Source: Cucurbitaria berberidis CBS 394.84 (Eukaryota > Ascomycota > Dothideomycetes > Pleosporales > Cucurbitariaceae). Taken from it: a stretch of DNA of 64,000 bases. Below the pieces are notes generated by a model that was not told the origin of the DNA, made no database searches, and worked only from the letters and a program-made list of their open reading frames with translations. Positions 21,681 to 32,643 of this stretch are shown here, one piece after another. The stretch's first letter is position 1; the number at the start of each line of letters is the position of its first letter. The position numbers were made by a program, and so were the translations under genes. The stretch is from contig NW_024468938.1 in the NCBI RefSeq assembly GCF_010015615.1, positions 3,404,671 through 3,468,670 on the forward strand, written 5' to 3'.

Positions 21681-22590
21681 CTACTTCTGCTGCTCATAGT
21701 CCATGACATCCGGACCAGCCTGGCGTTGCCGCATGCGCTCGCGGATGGCTTGCTCTGAGGTCGAGTCTCCATCACGGCCCTGGGTAGACACTGGGGGTGT
21801 CTGGTTAGCTGTGTCGATAATGTTGTCATCGTACGTCATGCCATCGATTACTCGTGCATCGTTCTTCTGCTGCTCTATACTGGAAGTAGTCTGTGTCGTA
21901 CCTGAGCTGGAGGGAGCACTGACGCCCGTCATTGGGCTTGCAGGTAGTTGCTCCCTCAAGTGTCCAGGCACTGCGCCTTTCCCAATCGCAGGGCTACCAA
22001 TCTGGCTGTGCTGTCGAGCTGGCGTTCTTGCCCCCTCGCCGAATCCGACCAAAGAGACAGCCTCGTCACTGAAGCCTCCCATGCTCGACGTCTCCACATC
22101 TTGGTCTTCGCTCATTCTGTCCGGCTCATAAACGTCGCTGCCACTTGCCCATGTTGTGCGACCTCCAACTGACCCAGTCGCACTGGCACTACCGACCGTA
22201 CTGCGCTCGCGGAAGATTTGGGGTTGGTTGTTCGCATCAAAGTAGCCAGGCGGTGGGTTGGCCGCGCTTCCGGGTCCAAGACCTTGAGGTGTGCGACCTG
22301 AGACAGCGACTCGCTCGAGGCCAGCCAGGCGCGAGATACGATCGGCGCGCTCAGCATCCGCGGGATTGCGGTGGTGAGGAAAGTGTCCACGGTGTCCGTC
22401 TTTGATTGCGACGGTGGAGAGTTCAGACATGGACGTAGTAGTCGAGTTTGGCGTGCCCCTAGGTAAACACCTTGTCAGTCACACATCAAAGACCCCGCCA
22501 GTGGGGGATGCCTTACGGTGCCTCGCCTGGTGTGTCTACATCCGAAGGCGGAGGCGGTAGATTGATTAGAGTCGGTGCATTCGTCGCCAT
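21681..22590 (-). CDS. Hypothetical fungal protein, disordered, 283 aa
   Basis: Two exons: 22517-22590 and 21681-22458, split by a 58-bp intron (GTAAGG to CCTAG) that preserves the frame. The start ATG at 22590 gives MATNAPTLINLPPPPSDVD. The protein is hydrophilic and rich in Ser, Gly, Pro and Gln. The best-ordered piece is near residues 40-75 (HHRNPADAERADRISRLAGLERV), probably helical and the likely conserved core. No membrane segment, signal peptide or enzyme motif is visible. I do not recognise the family, though the clean splice and codon use make it a real gene. Confidence 0.75.
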
Positions 22591-23676
22591 TTCGAGTGAG
22601 TGATACAGGCCAAACAGTCTTTGGTATACTCTGCGGGTGGAGAGGTCAGGAGAAGGGGTGGAAGTGCAACGTTATCGGAAGTTACAAGGAGGCCTGACCC
22701 AGTGACAATGACGTCGTTAAACACGGCACTTCAAAGGATGCAATCGCGACTGACTCAGACACGCAAATGGAAGATGTTTCAATTCTCTGGCTGCTAGTAT
22801 CGTAGCGTAAAGAGTATCACAGTGAAGGGAGATTTGCATAATTGTAGCTCTTGTCGCCGTCCCACGATCAAGTGCATCCATGGATGTTTGGACGGTTAGC
22901 TTGGCAACGATGCAGGGACTACCGGTACCCGACCCTAGCGGACCATGATTCGCTCACTTCGTTTCGAGATGTCTACATTTCTATTCCAATGTCTCTTTTT
23001 TCCGCCATGCTAATCGTAGGTGTTCCTATGCACGCGAGTGCAAGAGAGACAAAGCGAAGTCGCTTTCGAACTATCCACCCACCCCGAGTCGGTTGACGAC
23101 ATCCCACGGCAACCTCAACATGATAAAACACTCAGATCCTCGGTCCATCTCAAACAGTCTTCTTCTATTGTTACTATATACAACCCTTCCGTATCCCGGT
23201 CTACGTCCAATCGTTAGGTGTCTCTCATGAATCGCTATGCTTGACGGTCCGCATTCTGGGCACAGGTTCATCTCTCTACATCAACTCTTCGTAGCGGCCG
23301 TATTCCGTGCATGAGGCTTGGTTCAGAGCGACTAATGGCTCCCATTGCGTGCCAAGTATTTCCTTTGTAACCAAACCAATCAAATCCACAACAATGACAA
23401 CGCCAGGCCAGCTCAACAAGTTGGAGGAAAGCAGCGGAAAGAGTGCGGTAGTATTCCATGCCCCAGGATTGACCTTCCCCGCAAAACCGGGAGTGTACCG
23501 GGAGTTTAACAACGACTGAGCGCGCTAGAGCCTAATCAAACGCCCACAAGCTCTAAGCGTCATGCCTACTCACTGTATAAGACCTCGGATGGCGGGTGCG
23601 ACTATGCTGCGCTTGCGACGTCGTCACCCTGACTTCTTTGTATTTACGGATTTGGCTGGACACTGCCACTACGACG
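22591..23676. other. Divergent intergenic region
   Basis: About 1.1 kb between two divergent genes, serving as promoter region for the hypothetical protein and for the MFS transporter. Only short random ORFs are present. Confidence 0.55.
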
Positions 23677-25397
23677 ATGTCACACGACATCAGTAAACCA
23701 AGCTTCCCAGACGAAAAGATCGAGACCATCAATGACACCCATGGGTCCAACATTGATCCTATCGCAGAGAAGAAACTGCTGCGTAAATGCGATGCCCGTG
23801 TCCTGCCGCCTCTATTCGTTCTATTCCTGCTAGCCTTTCTCGATCGCACAAACATTGGTACTTCCATCCTAGAACCTCATCTTGAATGACAACTATGGCA
23901 CTAACATACGTCCAGGCAATGCAAAGATTCAAGGGCTTGTCGAGGATCTTGACATGACTGGTTCGAAAGCACATAGGTACAATGTAGCACTGTTCATCTT
24001 CTTTGTACCTTACATTCTTTTCGAAGTTCCATCAAATCTGGTACTGAAGAAGCTTGCGCCTTCGACGTGGCTCTCGCTCATTATGGTCTTGTGGGCAAGT
24101 GTTACCTCGCCTAGGCTCCGCATGTTTGCCTTGTTAACGCTAGTAGGGCATCTCAACCATTGGCATGGGATTGGTAAACAACTACGAGGGCCTGTTAGCA
24201 ATGCGCGTCCTGCTTGGCTTGTTCGAAGCTGGACTGTTTCCTGGTAGGTCGACTGCTTTATAGACGCAGGTTAGCACTGACGAGACAGGCTGTGTCTACC
24301 TCATCTCCATGTACTACAAGCGCTACGAGCTTCAATGGCGTCTAACCCTGTTCTTCACGGCGAGCATCATCGCAGGGGCATTCGGTGGAGTAAGCGATCC
24401 ATCGCCCTAAATGGTGTATGCTGACCTTGTCTAGCTACTCGCCTTCGCCATCGCCAAAATGGACGGCATTGCAGGCTATGGCGGCTGGCGCTGGATCTTC
24501 ATCATCGAGGGCATCGTGACTGTTGCTTTCGGTCTCATTACCAAGTTTTGGGTTACAGATTGGCCAGAGACGGCGAAATTCTTAAACGAGGACGAAAGAG
24601 CTCTCCTACTCGCGCGTCTGAGCTCTGATACTGGCGACGCGGTTATGCATCGACTGGACAAGCGAGCTGCGAGGAGGATCTTTTCGGATCCCAAGATCTA
24701 TTTGGGGACTGCCGCATACTTTGGTAAGATATCAGTCACTTCTACTATTCAGATACCAGCTAACAAGCTGCTTCTAGGAGTCGTCAATACAGGCTACGCA
24801 GGTTCATTCTTCGTTCCCACAATTGTTAAAGAACTTGGCTTCACTTCTTCTGCTGCTCAAGTCCGCTCTATCCCAATCTTTATCGTTGCCACCGCAACCG
24901 CGATCATAACAGCCTACTTAACTGATCGTCTGCGACATCGCTACTGGTTCTGCATCTTTGGTCTTGTGGTCGCATCGATTGGGTACATCATGCTCCTCGC
25001 CCAGCACAATCTGTCACCAGGCGTAAAGTACTTCGCGCTCTTCCTGATCGTGCCCGGTGGCTATATCACCCAACCAGTTTTTCTAGTCTGGATGTCCAAC
25101 CTCGTGTCAGGACATTACAAGCGCTCTGTCAGTTCGGCCATGCAAGTTGGCTTCGGGAATCTCGGCGGCATCGTGGCTAGTAACGTTTTCTTTGGGAGTG
25201 AAGCCCCACGGTATCCGACGGGATATGGAGTCAGTCTAGGGATGCTGTGGATCTGCGGCGCCGCATGTACGGGCATGTACTTTCTTGTGAACTTTGAAAA
25301 CAGGAAAAGGGAGAGAGGCGAGAGAGATTCGAGACTGCAAGAGCCGGATGCGGACAACCTAGGAGATGACCATCCACATTTTAGGTTGACTACGTAG
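23677..25397 (+). CDS. MFS transporter, anion:cation symporter (Dal5/allantoate permease-like) family
   Basis: Plasma-membrane transporter of the family that takes up allantoate, pantothenate, nicotinate and similar organic anions; the substrate cannot be told. Six exons: 23677-23857, 23916-24094, 24147-24243, 24289-24389, 24435-24723 and 24778-25397, giving 488 aa. Exon 1 ends in FLLAFLDRTNIG, the family's first helix motif. Later landmarks are VPYILFEVPSNLVLKK, RVLLGLFEAGLFPG, MYYKRYELQWR and GGWRWIFIIEG. Twelve membrane helices are expected. Two splice features are odd. The second intron (24095-24146) uses a GC donor (GCAAGT). The fifth (24724-24777, 54 bp) has no stop and stays in frame, so an ORF reader would translate it. 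Confidence 0.9.
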
Positions 25398-25803
25398 GTG
25401 AGATCTCAGTAGGATAGGGCGTAAATATTTGCAGTAAACGAGCAGACTGTGGATAACAATATGTATTCGTAAGATGAGAAATGCAAATGTGTCTCAAATT
25501 GATATATTTACTTCCCAAGCTGTATACCTTTCAAGACTACTCATCTTCCTAAATACCAGCGACCAACATGTACAGTGATTGATTACGCATTCAAACGAGA
25601 TTGGACGTTCCGATTGGGGTCTGGAAGGTTTCGCTCTACAAAGATTAAAGGAGCAGCAAGGCAATAGGTGCACAGAATATAGGTGGATGTACATAATATT
25701 GCAATTGTTTTAGTCTATTATACATTGCTTACTTCTCCAGTCTACAGGGTATCAAAGATAAAAATAAAAGTGCAGAGCGCCACCTCCAATGTAAAATAAC
25801 TTT
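25398..25803. other. Convergent intergenic region
   Basis: 406 bp of moderately A+T-rich 3' flank shared by the MFS gene and the minus-strand 993-aa gene. Nothing else seen. Confidence 0.6.
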
Positions 25804-28785
25804 CTATTGTCCACCAACCCCCGGCATATCGGCCTTTAATTGTCCTTTGATATAAATATCGACATATTCCTGCGCCGGCCATCCACCCCACCCTTCGATG
25901 CTGCCAATCTGTGCCTTGATGAGTTGCGCAATTTCCGCCGATCCGCCCATGCCCTGACTGGGTCCGATTTCAAATACTCCATCAACAGCTGCTCGCAAAG
26001 CTACAAGCGTTCTAAAGAGCAACCGACTGCCCGAGTACCGGGCTTCAGCACGTTGCCTGACCTCGACATGATGCTTCATGAGCCAGGTAGAGAAGGAATA
26101 GAGGCCCTCATAGTCGTGGAGGGTGCCTAGCGCGCGGACGTATGCGTGAAGCTCTGCGGGGCCGGGGATGTGCGGTGGAATAGTGTCGTAGCTATCTCGT
26201 ATTGGGTTGGTGGACTGCACATCTGTATTCGCACCAACTAAACCGCGGAAGAGGATGCGGAGGCGGGAGGAGCCGGTGAGGAAGATGTTGCGCGCGTCCT
26301 CGGTGGATGTGGACCAGTGGTTGGCGGTTTGAGCAGCGTACTGTGTCGCCGTGCACATTAGGCGGAAAAGTCCATCGTCAATATCGAGGTCAATGTCCTC
26401 CATATGCTCAAATACTTTGCAGACAATGTTATATCGGATCGAGTTTCCCGCCATCATGCTTGTCTTGTGCTGCACCATTTTGTCCACGTAGACAGTCCAA
26501 GCCGGACGATATTTTGGCTTGTAGTGCGAAAGAAGTGCATGAGCATATTCTAAGAGGTATTGTCTGTCAGACCTGAGTAAGTGAGCGTGTTGTTCGGGCG
26601 CTACAAGAGTGGGCTCTCTGATAGGCGGCCGATCGATACTGCCAAAACGACATAGAAAATGAATGAAGGCCTTGAAAAGATAGCCGGGTGTCGCTTGAAT
26701 CAAGCTATTGTTGTCGTGCTTGCCTAAAAAGAGATGGTTTATGCCATCATGTTGGGTCGTGTCTAATATGTCCAGTGCCATATTGAAGTCTGGGCATGTC
26801 TCCAATAAGAACGCAAGTAGGCGATTCGAGGGACTCAAGTGCCTTGTGTACATGCGATGATATAGTTGCTTGTAGGTGGGGACAGGCTCGTTTAAAAATA
26901 CGTAATGCAGGGGAGACGTTGGATCTGGGATGACTTCCTTCATGTCCCCAGGCAACATATCGGCTGTTGGCTGCTCGAACTCCTCTTCCAAATCCAATGA
27001 AGATGCACGATCCGGTGACGTCGAAAGCGTAGGATAGTACAGCTTTTCGAACATAGCGATATAGATTTCTTGCTGATCAGCGACCCCGGTCATTTCATGT
27101 GCGAGAAAGCACGCCCAGGCTTCTCGTCGCGTTCTGGTTGTTCGTATACGGCCAGCCCATAGCAGAGAGCGTAGATGAGCTCTATCTTTATACTGCGTGG
27201 AGAAGCTAGGTACTGATGTACGAGTCTGGATTGTCGGACTGTAGTCGGTGTCCCAACCAGCATACACCTCGGCCATCTCTTCCCAAATGCGGCCACCGTA
27301 GCCAGCCTCATACATGCGATGCATAATCTTCGAGGCTCTGGAGGCACCGAATTCATAACCCTTATCTTCATCCATTGCAGTGCGATTCTCTTTCCAGGGA
27401 GGCCAAGAAGGACCTTTAAGCTCTGCCCATTCCTGTTCTGAAGGGGTCTTGGCATGAGCAAGCTGGTTCCTGGTCACAGATCGAAATCCTAGTCTGGAGA
27501 CTGATATCGCGGGCGAGCGACTAGCCATGTACTGTAGAACCTGAAATTGTGCCTTTTCTTGGTACATTGAGGAGATTATCGGTTGGTTGTCCGCTGGCAG
27601 AGAGAGAAGCAACAGAAGGTTGTTACAGAATTGTGTAACATCTGAAAGCATACTGGGCGATAAAGGCTTGGAGCCATCTTCGTCGTCATGTAATCGGGCT
27701 GCTTCGGTAGCAAAGAGCGTGGCAATCCACGGTACCGACTCTGGCCAAAGCTCGCGTGCATGGCGGAGCAAACGAATAACAATAAGTTTAAGAGCTGCCC
27801 AGGTGATCGGCTCTATCCGCGATCTGTATCCAACGTGTCTCATGATTACGTCTAAAGCGAACGCCCGTACATGTTTGCGGCGCAGGTACAGCAGGAGCAA
27901 AAACAAGGGCGGTACTTCGGCACCAGGTTTGAACGTCTCTACAGCTACCCGACATCTGGATTCTACAAGAGTGGACGCCCATTTCGATATACTGTCTGGA
28001 GAATAGCCTTTAGAGTGTAGCAGATGGAGCTCCAACTGAGTAAATTTGAACTCAGACTCGGCAGAAGGCGATGCGGTATCATGTCTTAAAAAACGAGCGA
28101 GAATAGAGTAAAGCGACACAGGTTCAGGAAGCAGGTCTGCATTGTCTGTTGACCAAAGTGGTTTTGGGGAAGGTCGCTTGATGTCGCCTGTATCGTGAGG
28201 ACGGGGTCTTCTATAAGACAAGTCGACCTTTCCAGGCGGAGCGATCATGTACAGGTCTCTAGCAGAGCCTTGTATCGATGCTAGGACCTGCGCGGGCCGG
28301 CTCGGACGCATAGCCTTTCTTGCTGTGCGGCTAAGCTGGGCGCGAAATGGGACGTCGTCCTTTGCGACGTCGATCTTGTGTTCCCATAATTGCCCAGTGT
28401 TCAAGCTCTCGTCTCTACTTAGACTGAATATGAATGCATCAAGGAAACTCTCGGGAAAGTCCTCATCCTCAGGCGTCTGAACAGGGTGTCCTCTTTGATC
28501 TTTGACCTCTGCTGCTTTGAGCCGGTTTGTAGTTAGATCGGATGTAAATGCATCGCCAGGCCTCTGGGCAGAGTGATTCCTTCGAAAGGCGTGCGGATGC
28601 TCATAGCGACGAGCGGGAAGACTACCGTACGTCCAAGATGGTGAAGGTTGATTCGACGGTAGGGAGAGCGTTCGGGTCCATGGTGGGTGTATCGCGAGCG
28701 CTAACAGACGGTGCTGCTGATGGCGGACCACAGGAAGCCGAGGGGGCTTGGATATTAAGTCAGAGGAGGTTGACGTCTTGACCAT
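25804..28785 (-). CDS. Hypothetical protein, 993 aa, possibly mitochondrial
   Basis: Single uninterrupted exon from ATG at 28785. The first 90 residues are rich in Arg, Ser and Pro and poor in acidic residues (RLPVVRHQQHRLLALAIHPPWTRTLSLPS), which could be a mitochondrial presequence. The rest looks like a long alpha-helical protein with many Leu, Arg, Tyr and His residues, without catalytic motifs or membrane helices. This pattern resembles the rapidly evolving helical-repeat proteins (PPR-like) that handle mitochondrial RNA in fungi, but I cannot show individual repeats. The length of the open frame makes the gene certain; the function is not recognised. Confidence 0.8.
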   Translation of the reverse strand: MVKTSTSSDLISKPPRLPVVRHQQHRLLALAIHPPWTRTLSLPSNQPSPSWTYGSLPARRYEHPHAFRRNHSAQRPGDAFTSDLTTNRLKAAEVKDQRGHPVQTPEDEDFPESFLDAFIFSLSRDESLNTGQLWEHKIDVAKDDVPFRAQLSRTARKAMRPSRPAQVLASIQGSARDLYMIAPPGKVDLSYRRPRPHDTGDIKRPSPKPLWSTDNADLLPEPVSLYSILARFLRHDTASPSAESEFKFTQLELHLLHSKGYSPDSISKWASTLVESRCRVAVETFKPGAEVPPLFLLLLYLRRKHVRAFALDVIMRHVGYRSRIEPITWAALKLIVIRLLRHARELWPESVPWIATLFATEAARLHDDEDGSKPLSPSMLSDVTQFCNNLLLLLSLPADNQPIISSMYQEKAQFQVLQYMASRSPAISVSRLGFRSVTRNQLAHAKTPSEQEWAELKGPSWPPWKENRTAMDEDKGYEFGASRASKIMHRMYEAGYGGRIWEEMAEVYAGWDTDYSPTIQTRTSVPSFSTQYKDRAHLRSLLWAGRIRTTRTRREAWACFLAHEMTGVADQQEIYIAMFEKLYYPTLSTSPDRASSLDLEEEFEQPTADMLPGDMKEVIPDPTSPLHYVFLNEPVPTYKQLYHRMYTRHLSPSNRLLAFLLETCPDFNMALDILDTTQHDGINHLFLGKHDNNSLIQATPGYLFKAFIHFLCRFGSIDRPPIREPTLVAPEQHAHLLRSDRQYLLEYAHALLSHYKPKYRPAWTVYVDKMVQHKTSMMAGNSIRYNIVCKVFEHMEDIDLDIDDGLFRLMCTATQYAAQTANHWSTSTEDARNIFLTGSSRLRILFRGLVGANTDVQSTNPIRDSYDTIPPHIPGPAELHAYVRALGTLHDYEGLYSFSTWLMKHHVEVRQRAEARYSGSRLLFRTLVALRAAVDGVFEIGPSQGMGGSAEIAQLIKAQIGSIEGWGGWPAQEYVDIYIKGQLKADMPGVGGQ

Positions 28786-29496
28786 GAAGAGGGCTCACCA
28801 GGTGAATTGCCAGGTGCGTTGCACGGCGGCCAAGGCGGTTTGGGCTACCTGGAGCTGCCAGAGAGAGGATTAGGGGCATTCATTTGACGAGACTAGCAGA
28901 CAAACGCGCGTGGATGTCAGTTGCGACAAGATGAAGCCGGAAGTAGGAAAATTGATGGTGATTCCTGCTGGGGCCCATGTCTGGGCCTGGTACCCACGCT
29001 AGTACGGTTCGGGCACAGTTTGCACAAATCCTCTAAACAGCGACATTCAAGTGCAGTGCCATGAGCAGTTATATATTCGAGTAGAACGACTGCTTGAAAA
29101 TAATATCATCACGGATACACTGCCCGCTCTCCTCCAGACGGCAAGGCTGCACGTGCGAATCATTGTGGTGCCAATGTTCCTGTGGAGCCGGGCGGCGTTT
29201 TGTCTTGGCGCATCGCGTTGCATTCATCGCTGAACTTCCCCCCAGGCAGGTCAGGTTTCCACAATCTCCCCATTCCGCGCCCACCATACCGAACGACCTG
29301 TGCGCGTAAAAGAAAGCCGGATTTGACGACAAGACGCGCCTTCGGTACTCGCAGAACGAATTTTCCCGACATTGCGAGGGAGGGCATGTTGGTGAAGGAG
29401 GCAGACTAACGAACGACTTCGGCTCTGAGCGCGTTCCACGTCCAACGCCATCATCGCTCGCGCATCGCGAACTGCACCCATCATCGCTCGACCACC
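28786..29496. promoter_or_regulatory. Divergent promoter region
   Basis: 711 bp between two genes transcribed outward (993-aa gene on minus, 885-aa gene on plus). It must hold both promoters. No clear TATA box or named factor site was identified. Confidence 0.5.
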
Positions 29497-32206
29497 ATGG
29501 CCACCAACGGCAACCTGACCCCGCCGTCGCTCCCGCCTGCGCCTACCTCGCCGTCTGCCGCGAAACGAAAACTCCCCGGGGCCCATGCCATTGCTCTCCA
29601 TGGCGCATCCGCGTCGGCGCAAGGGAAAGGCGCAAAGGGGACCTCCTACTCTCTGCAAATGGTGCTCGAGGACATGTTGTCCGTCTTGAAGAGGTACGAT
29701 ATACGCAGACTGTCTTGTTCGTTGCAGTTGCTCACGTCCACGTAGCTATGACACGCAGCCTTCCATCCTAACCCACCCCATCACCTCGTCCATAACGCGA
29801 AGCTCTTCCGGAGAGGCCGATTCGAAGCGCGCCAAACTGACTCCACCGGACGGTCCTGTTACTATTACTAGCCTGGTGCAAGATGCGTCGTATGATTCTC
29901 TGCACGCGTTGGAAAAGGATGTGGAGAGGGCCACAACAGAAATCCTCGCAGCTAGCGGCGTGACCGATTCGTCAAATGTACCAGCTTCACTGGAGGAGAC
30001 AACGCTACAAGCAAAGGTTCTTGCGTTTCGAAAGATTGCCAAGGATCTGGTGGACAGGGAAGAGGCGCGCAAAGCCCAGCTCGAGACCAAACACGTCGAT
30101 ACCGAAGGTGGGGATCAAATATCAAAAGATGAAGGAACACCTGTGCTGGCCAAGGAAGAAGAACCACTGGTGCCAGAAAGCCGGACGGTCCTTACGCTGT
30201 ACGGAAGTGCGCCCCCTAAGCAACTCTTTTCGAGCTTGCAACAACCACACAGAGTCCCACCCGCACATGGAACGTCCACTCTCGACGCCGCTGTCAAGGT
30301 CGTATTGCCTCTACGAGAGACCAACCTACCTAACATGATTTCGACGACTGAGGTGTATCCACTCCCTAATCCAGTAGACAGCAGGACGAAGAAAGCTGCG
30401 ACGATTGGAGAGATCTTTCGTGCACCCGCGCACTTGCCACAGATCAGCCCTCCAAAGTCTGTCAGGCCTACAACAAGCAAGGGCAACAATACCATCACTT
30501 TCGCGCCTCTGGAAGCACCCAAACCAGGTCGCAAAGGATCTCAATCGTACGCGCATCAGACCTTGTCAGTTGCGTCTTGGCTTGGATATGGTGGAGTGGA
30601 TATCCCCAAGGATCAAACCTCTCCTACCGCGAAGCAAAAGAGCAGACAACGAGCGTTAAGCATGGGCGAAGCGCAACAGCCGCCGTCAGGGTTGACCCTT
30701 GTTGCACTCCAGCAAGCAAAGGAAGACGCATTGTTCCGCAGTGCCTATTCCAGCTTCGCGCCTACTCGAGACGACTCTTCGGCTGTCATTCCCGAAGAGA
30801 CGAAGAATATGGTGTGGTGGCAGAAGGTGGGCGAAAAGCGCTTCAACGAGACTTTCCCGATCGATCCAGCTCTGCTCAGCGCAGAAGAAGTCAATGGAGC
30901 TGATGCCAATGGGGCCACTAGTGAAGAAGCAGGGTTTGAGGAGGCTGTAGCAAATTTCGTCCCGGTCGATGCAGATGTTTTGCCTGGCACAGACGAGAAG
31001 AGCGAGGAAGAAATGGATACAGACGAAGTGCTCAAGGAGATCTCGGAACTCCTCGAGACTCTGGCATCTTACCAGAGGATACGGAACTCGTCGCTAACTA
31101 CCAACCCACGCACACCGGTTGTACAGAACTCGTCCCTCGCTATTCTGGCAGGGAGCCCGTCCACACCGTCCACGGAGGAAATCGACGTCTACCAGATCCT
31201 CAAATCACAGCTGACCTTGCTGATTTCACAGCTCCCGCCGTACGCCGTTGCGAAGCTGAACGGCGATCAGATGGACGAACTCAACATCAGCCGAACAATC
31301 TTATTCGACACGAAGGAGTACAAGGGCGTTTTGGAAGAAGACCAGCTTTCGAGACTTGCAAAAGTCCCGGCAGCAGCAACTTCTACACCCGCAACCCTTG
31401 CACGAACAGGCTCTGGTGCACACGTACACTACCCTGGAAGCAGTACCCAGTACACTCGCCCTGCCCCTTCAGTCCCCCAGTCGAACGCGCGTCCGGTCTA
31501 TGCGCAACAACAGTCCCTCCATCGGTCGTCTTCCATTCATCTACAACGCTCGCCTTCCGGTCCAGCCCAGAGTTATCAAGCAGGCGGGGCATCATACGCC
31601 CCTGCTGCAAGACCAGGGTATTCGGCGACTCCTTCTTACGGCCAAGCGACCCCAAGGCCGAGTTATGGATCGACTGCCTCTGGGTTATATCAGTCTCAGC
31701 GTTCTGCACAGCCTGGTGCTTATGGTGGCACCATGAGCTCGCAGTACTATAATTCGACTCCTCAAACCCAGCTCCAAAACCGATATACACAACCACCACC
31801 CCAGAATGGCTACTTGTCGCGGCCACAGAACGTAGCTCCGATGTACAACACGAGTCAGACACCACAACCGCGCACCGCATCACCCATGAAGGCGGCTCCA
31901 TCACCATCACTCCCAGGTATGAGTACCCGGCCTGGGTATGGCACACCGGGAGGTCAAATGCGTAGTACGTACTATGGTCCGTCCCAGTACGGCACTGCGC
32001 CAGCTCCTTCTACTCCTGTCTACAATAGCATTGGCACCAATCCTCAGCAGATGATGATTGACCGCCAACAAGCACAGGTGGCAGCTCAGTCGCAAGCCCG
32101 TCTAGCGGCGCAGAACAGCTTCAACAGTAGGCAGGACTCTGGAACGCCGCAACCACCAAACGGATCGTATAGCGGCCAGGTGAACGGGGCGTCTATGACG
32201 ACTTAG
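29497..32206 (+). CDS. Hypothetical, probably nuclear protein with low-complexity C-terminus, 885 aa
   Basis: Exon 1 is 29497-29693 and exon 2 is 29746-32206, with a 52-bp intron (GTACGA to CGTAG) joined as AAG AG|C TAT. The N-terminus is Pro/Ser/Ala-rich with a short basic KRKLPG stretch. A conserved-looking helical part follows (LQMVLEDMLSVLKR; SYDSLHALEKDVERATTEILAA). The middle has MVWWQKVGEKRFNETFPIDP, an acidic segment, and a second helical block near 520-575 (IDVYQILKSQLTLLISQLPPYAVAKL). The last 270 residues are Gln/Pro/Ser/Tyr-rich, as in transcription or chromatin cofactors. A chromatin-complex subunit is a guess only; I do not recognise the family. Confidence 0.78.
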
Positions 32207-32643
32207 GGTGTTATCAAGAGCAGTTGAACGCTAGGATTGATGTGATTTGAATACCATAGATAACATGCTGGCGTTCTGGGAGGGTTTGGCTGTGGTTAAC
32301 ATGGAAGTGACAGCATTTTTTTTGGGTATTCTTTTTTCTTGCGCCAGAGTCTGCCTTTCAGGACCGCGCACGGTAAGATGGTCAAGTGAAACTTTATAGT
32401 GAAATACCAGCATTGTGGCATCTTCAAATACTAGCCATCTTCCGAGTAATCCGCGTAGTTTGTATAGGCATGCCTTTTCTCTCTAATCCTAGCTGGTAGC
32501 GATACGTTAGTGGTGTGGACCCTGCATTTCCGCGTAAACTTGCCGGATGACGTCGCGGGGCCTACGCGTTCCGTCCAAGCAAGCACATGCACCCTTCTCT
32601 CGTGCATCTGCCAGACGCAGAGCTATGAAAGCCACACAACAAA
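32207..32643. other. Intergenic, upstream of the Lgl/Sro7 gene
   Basis: 437 bp with the 3' end of the previous gene and the promoter of the next. No gene or distinct site recognised. Confidence 0.55.

Noticed and set aside
29251..29658. 135-codon minus-strand ORF in the divergent promoter and first exon
   Set aside because: Antisense to a supported exon and Arg/Gly-rich; typical shadow frame.
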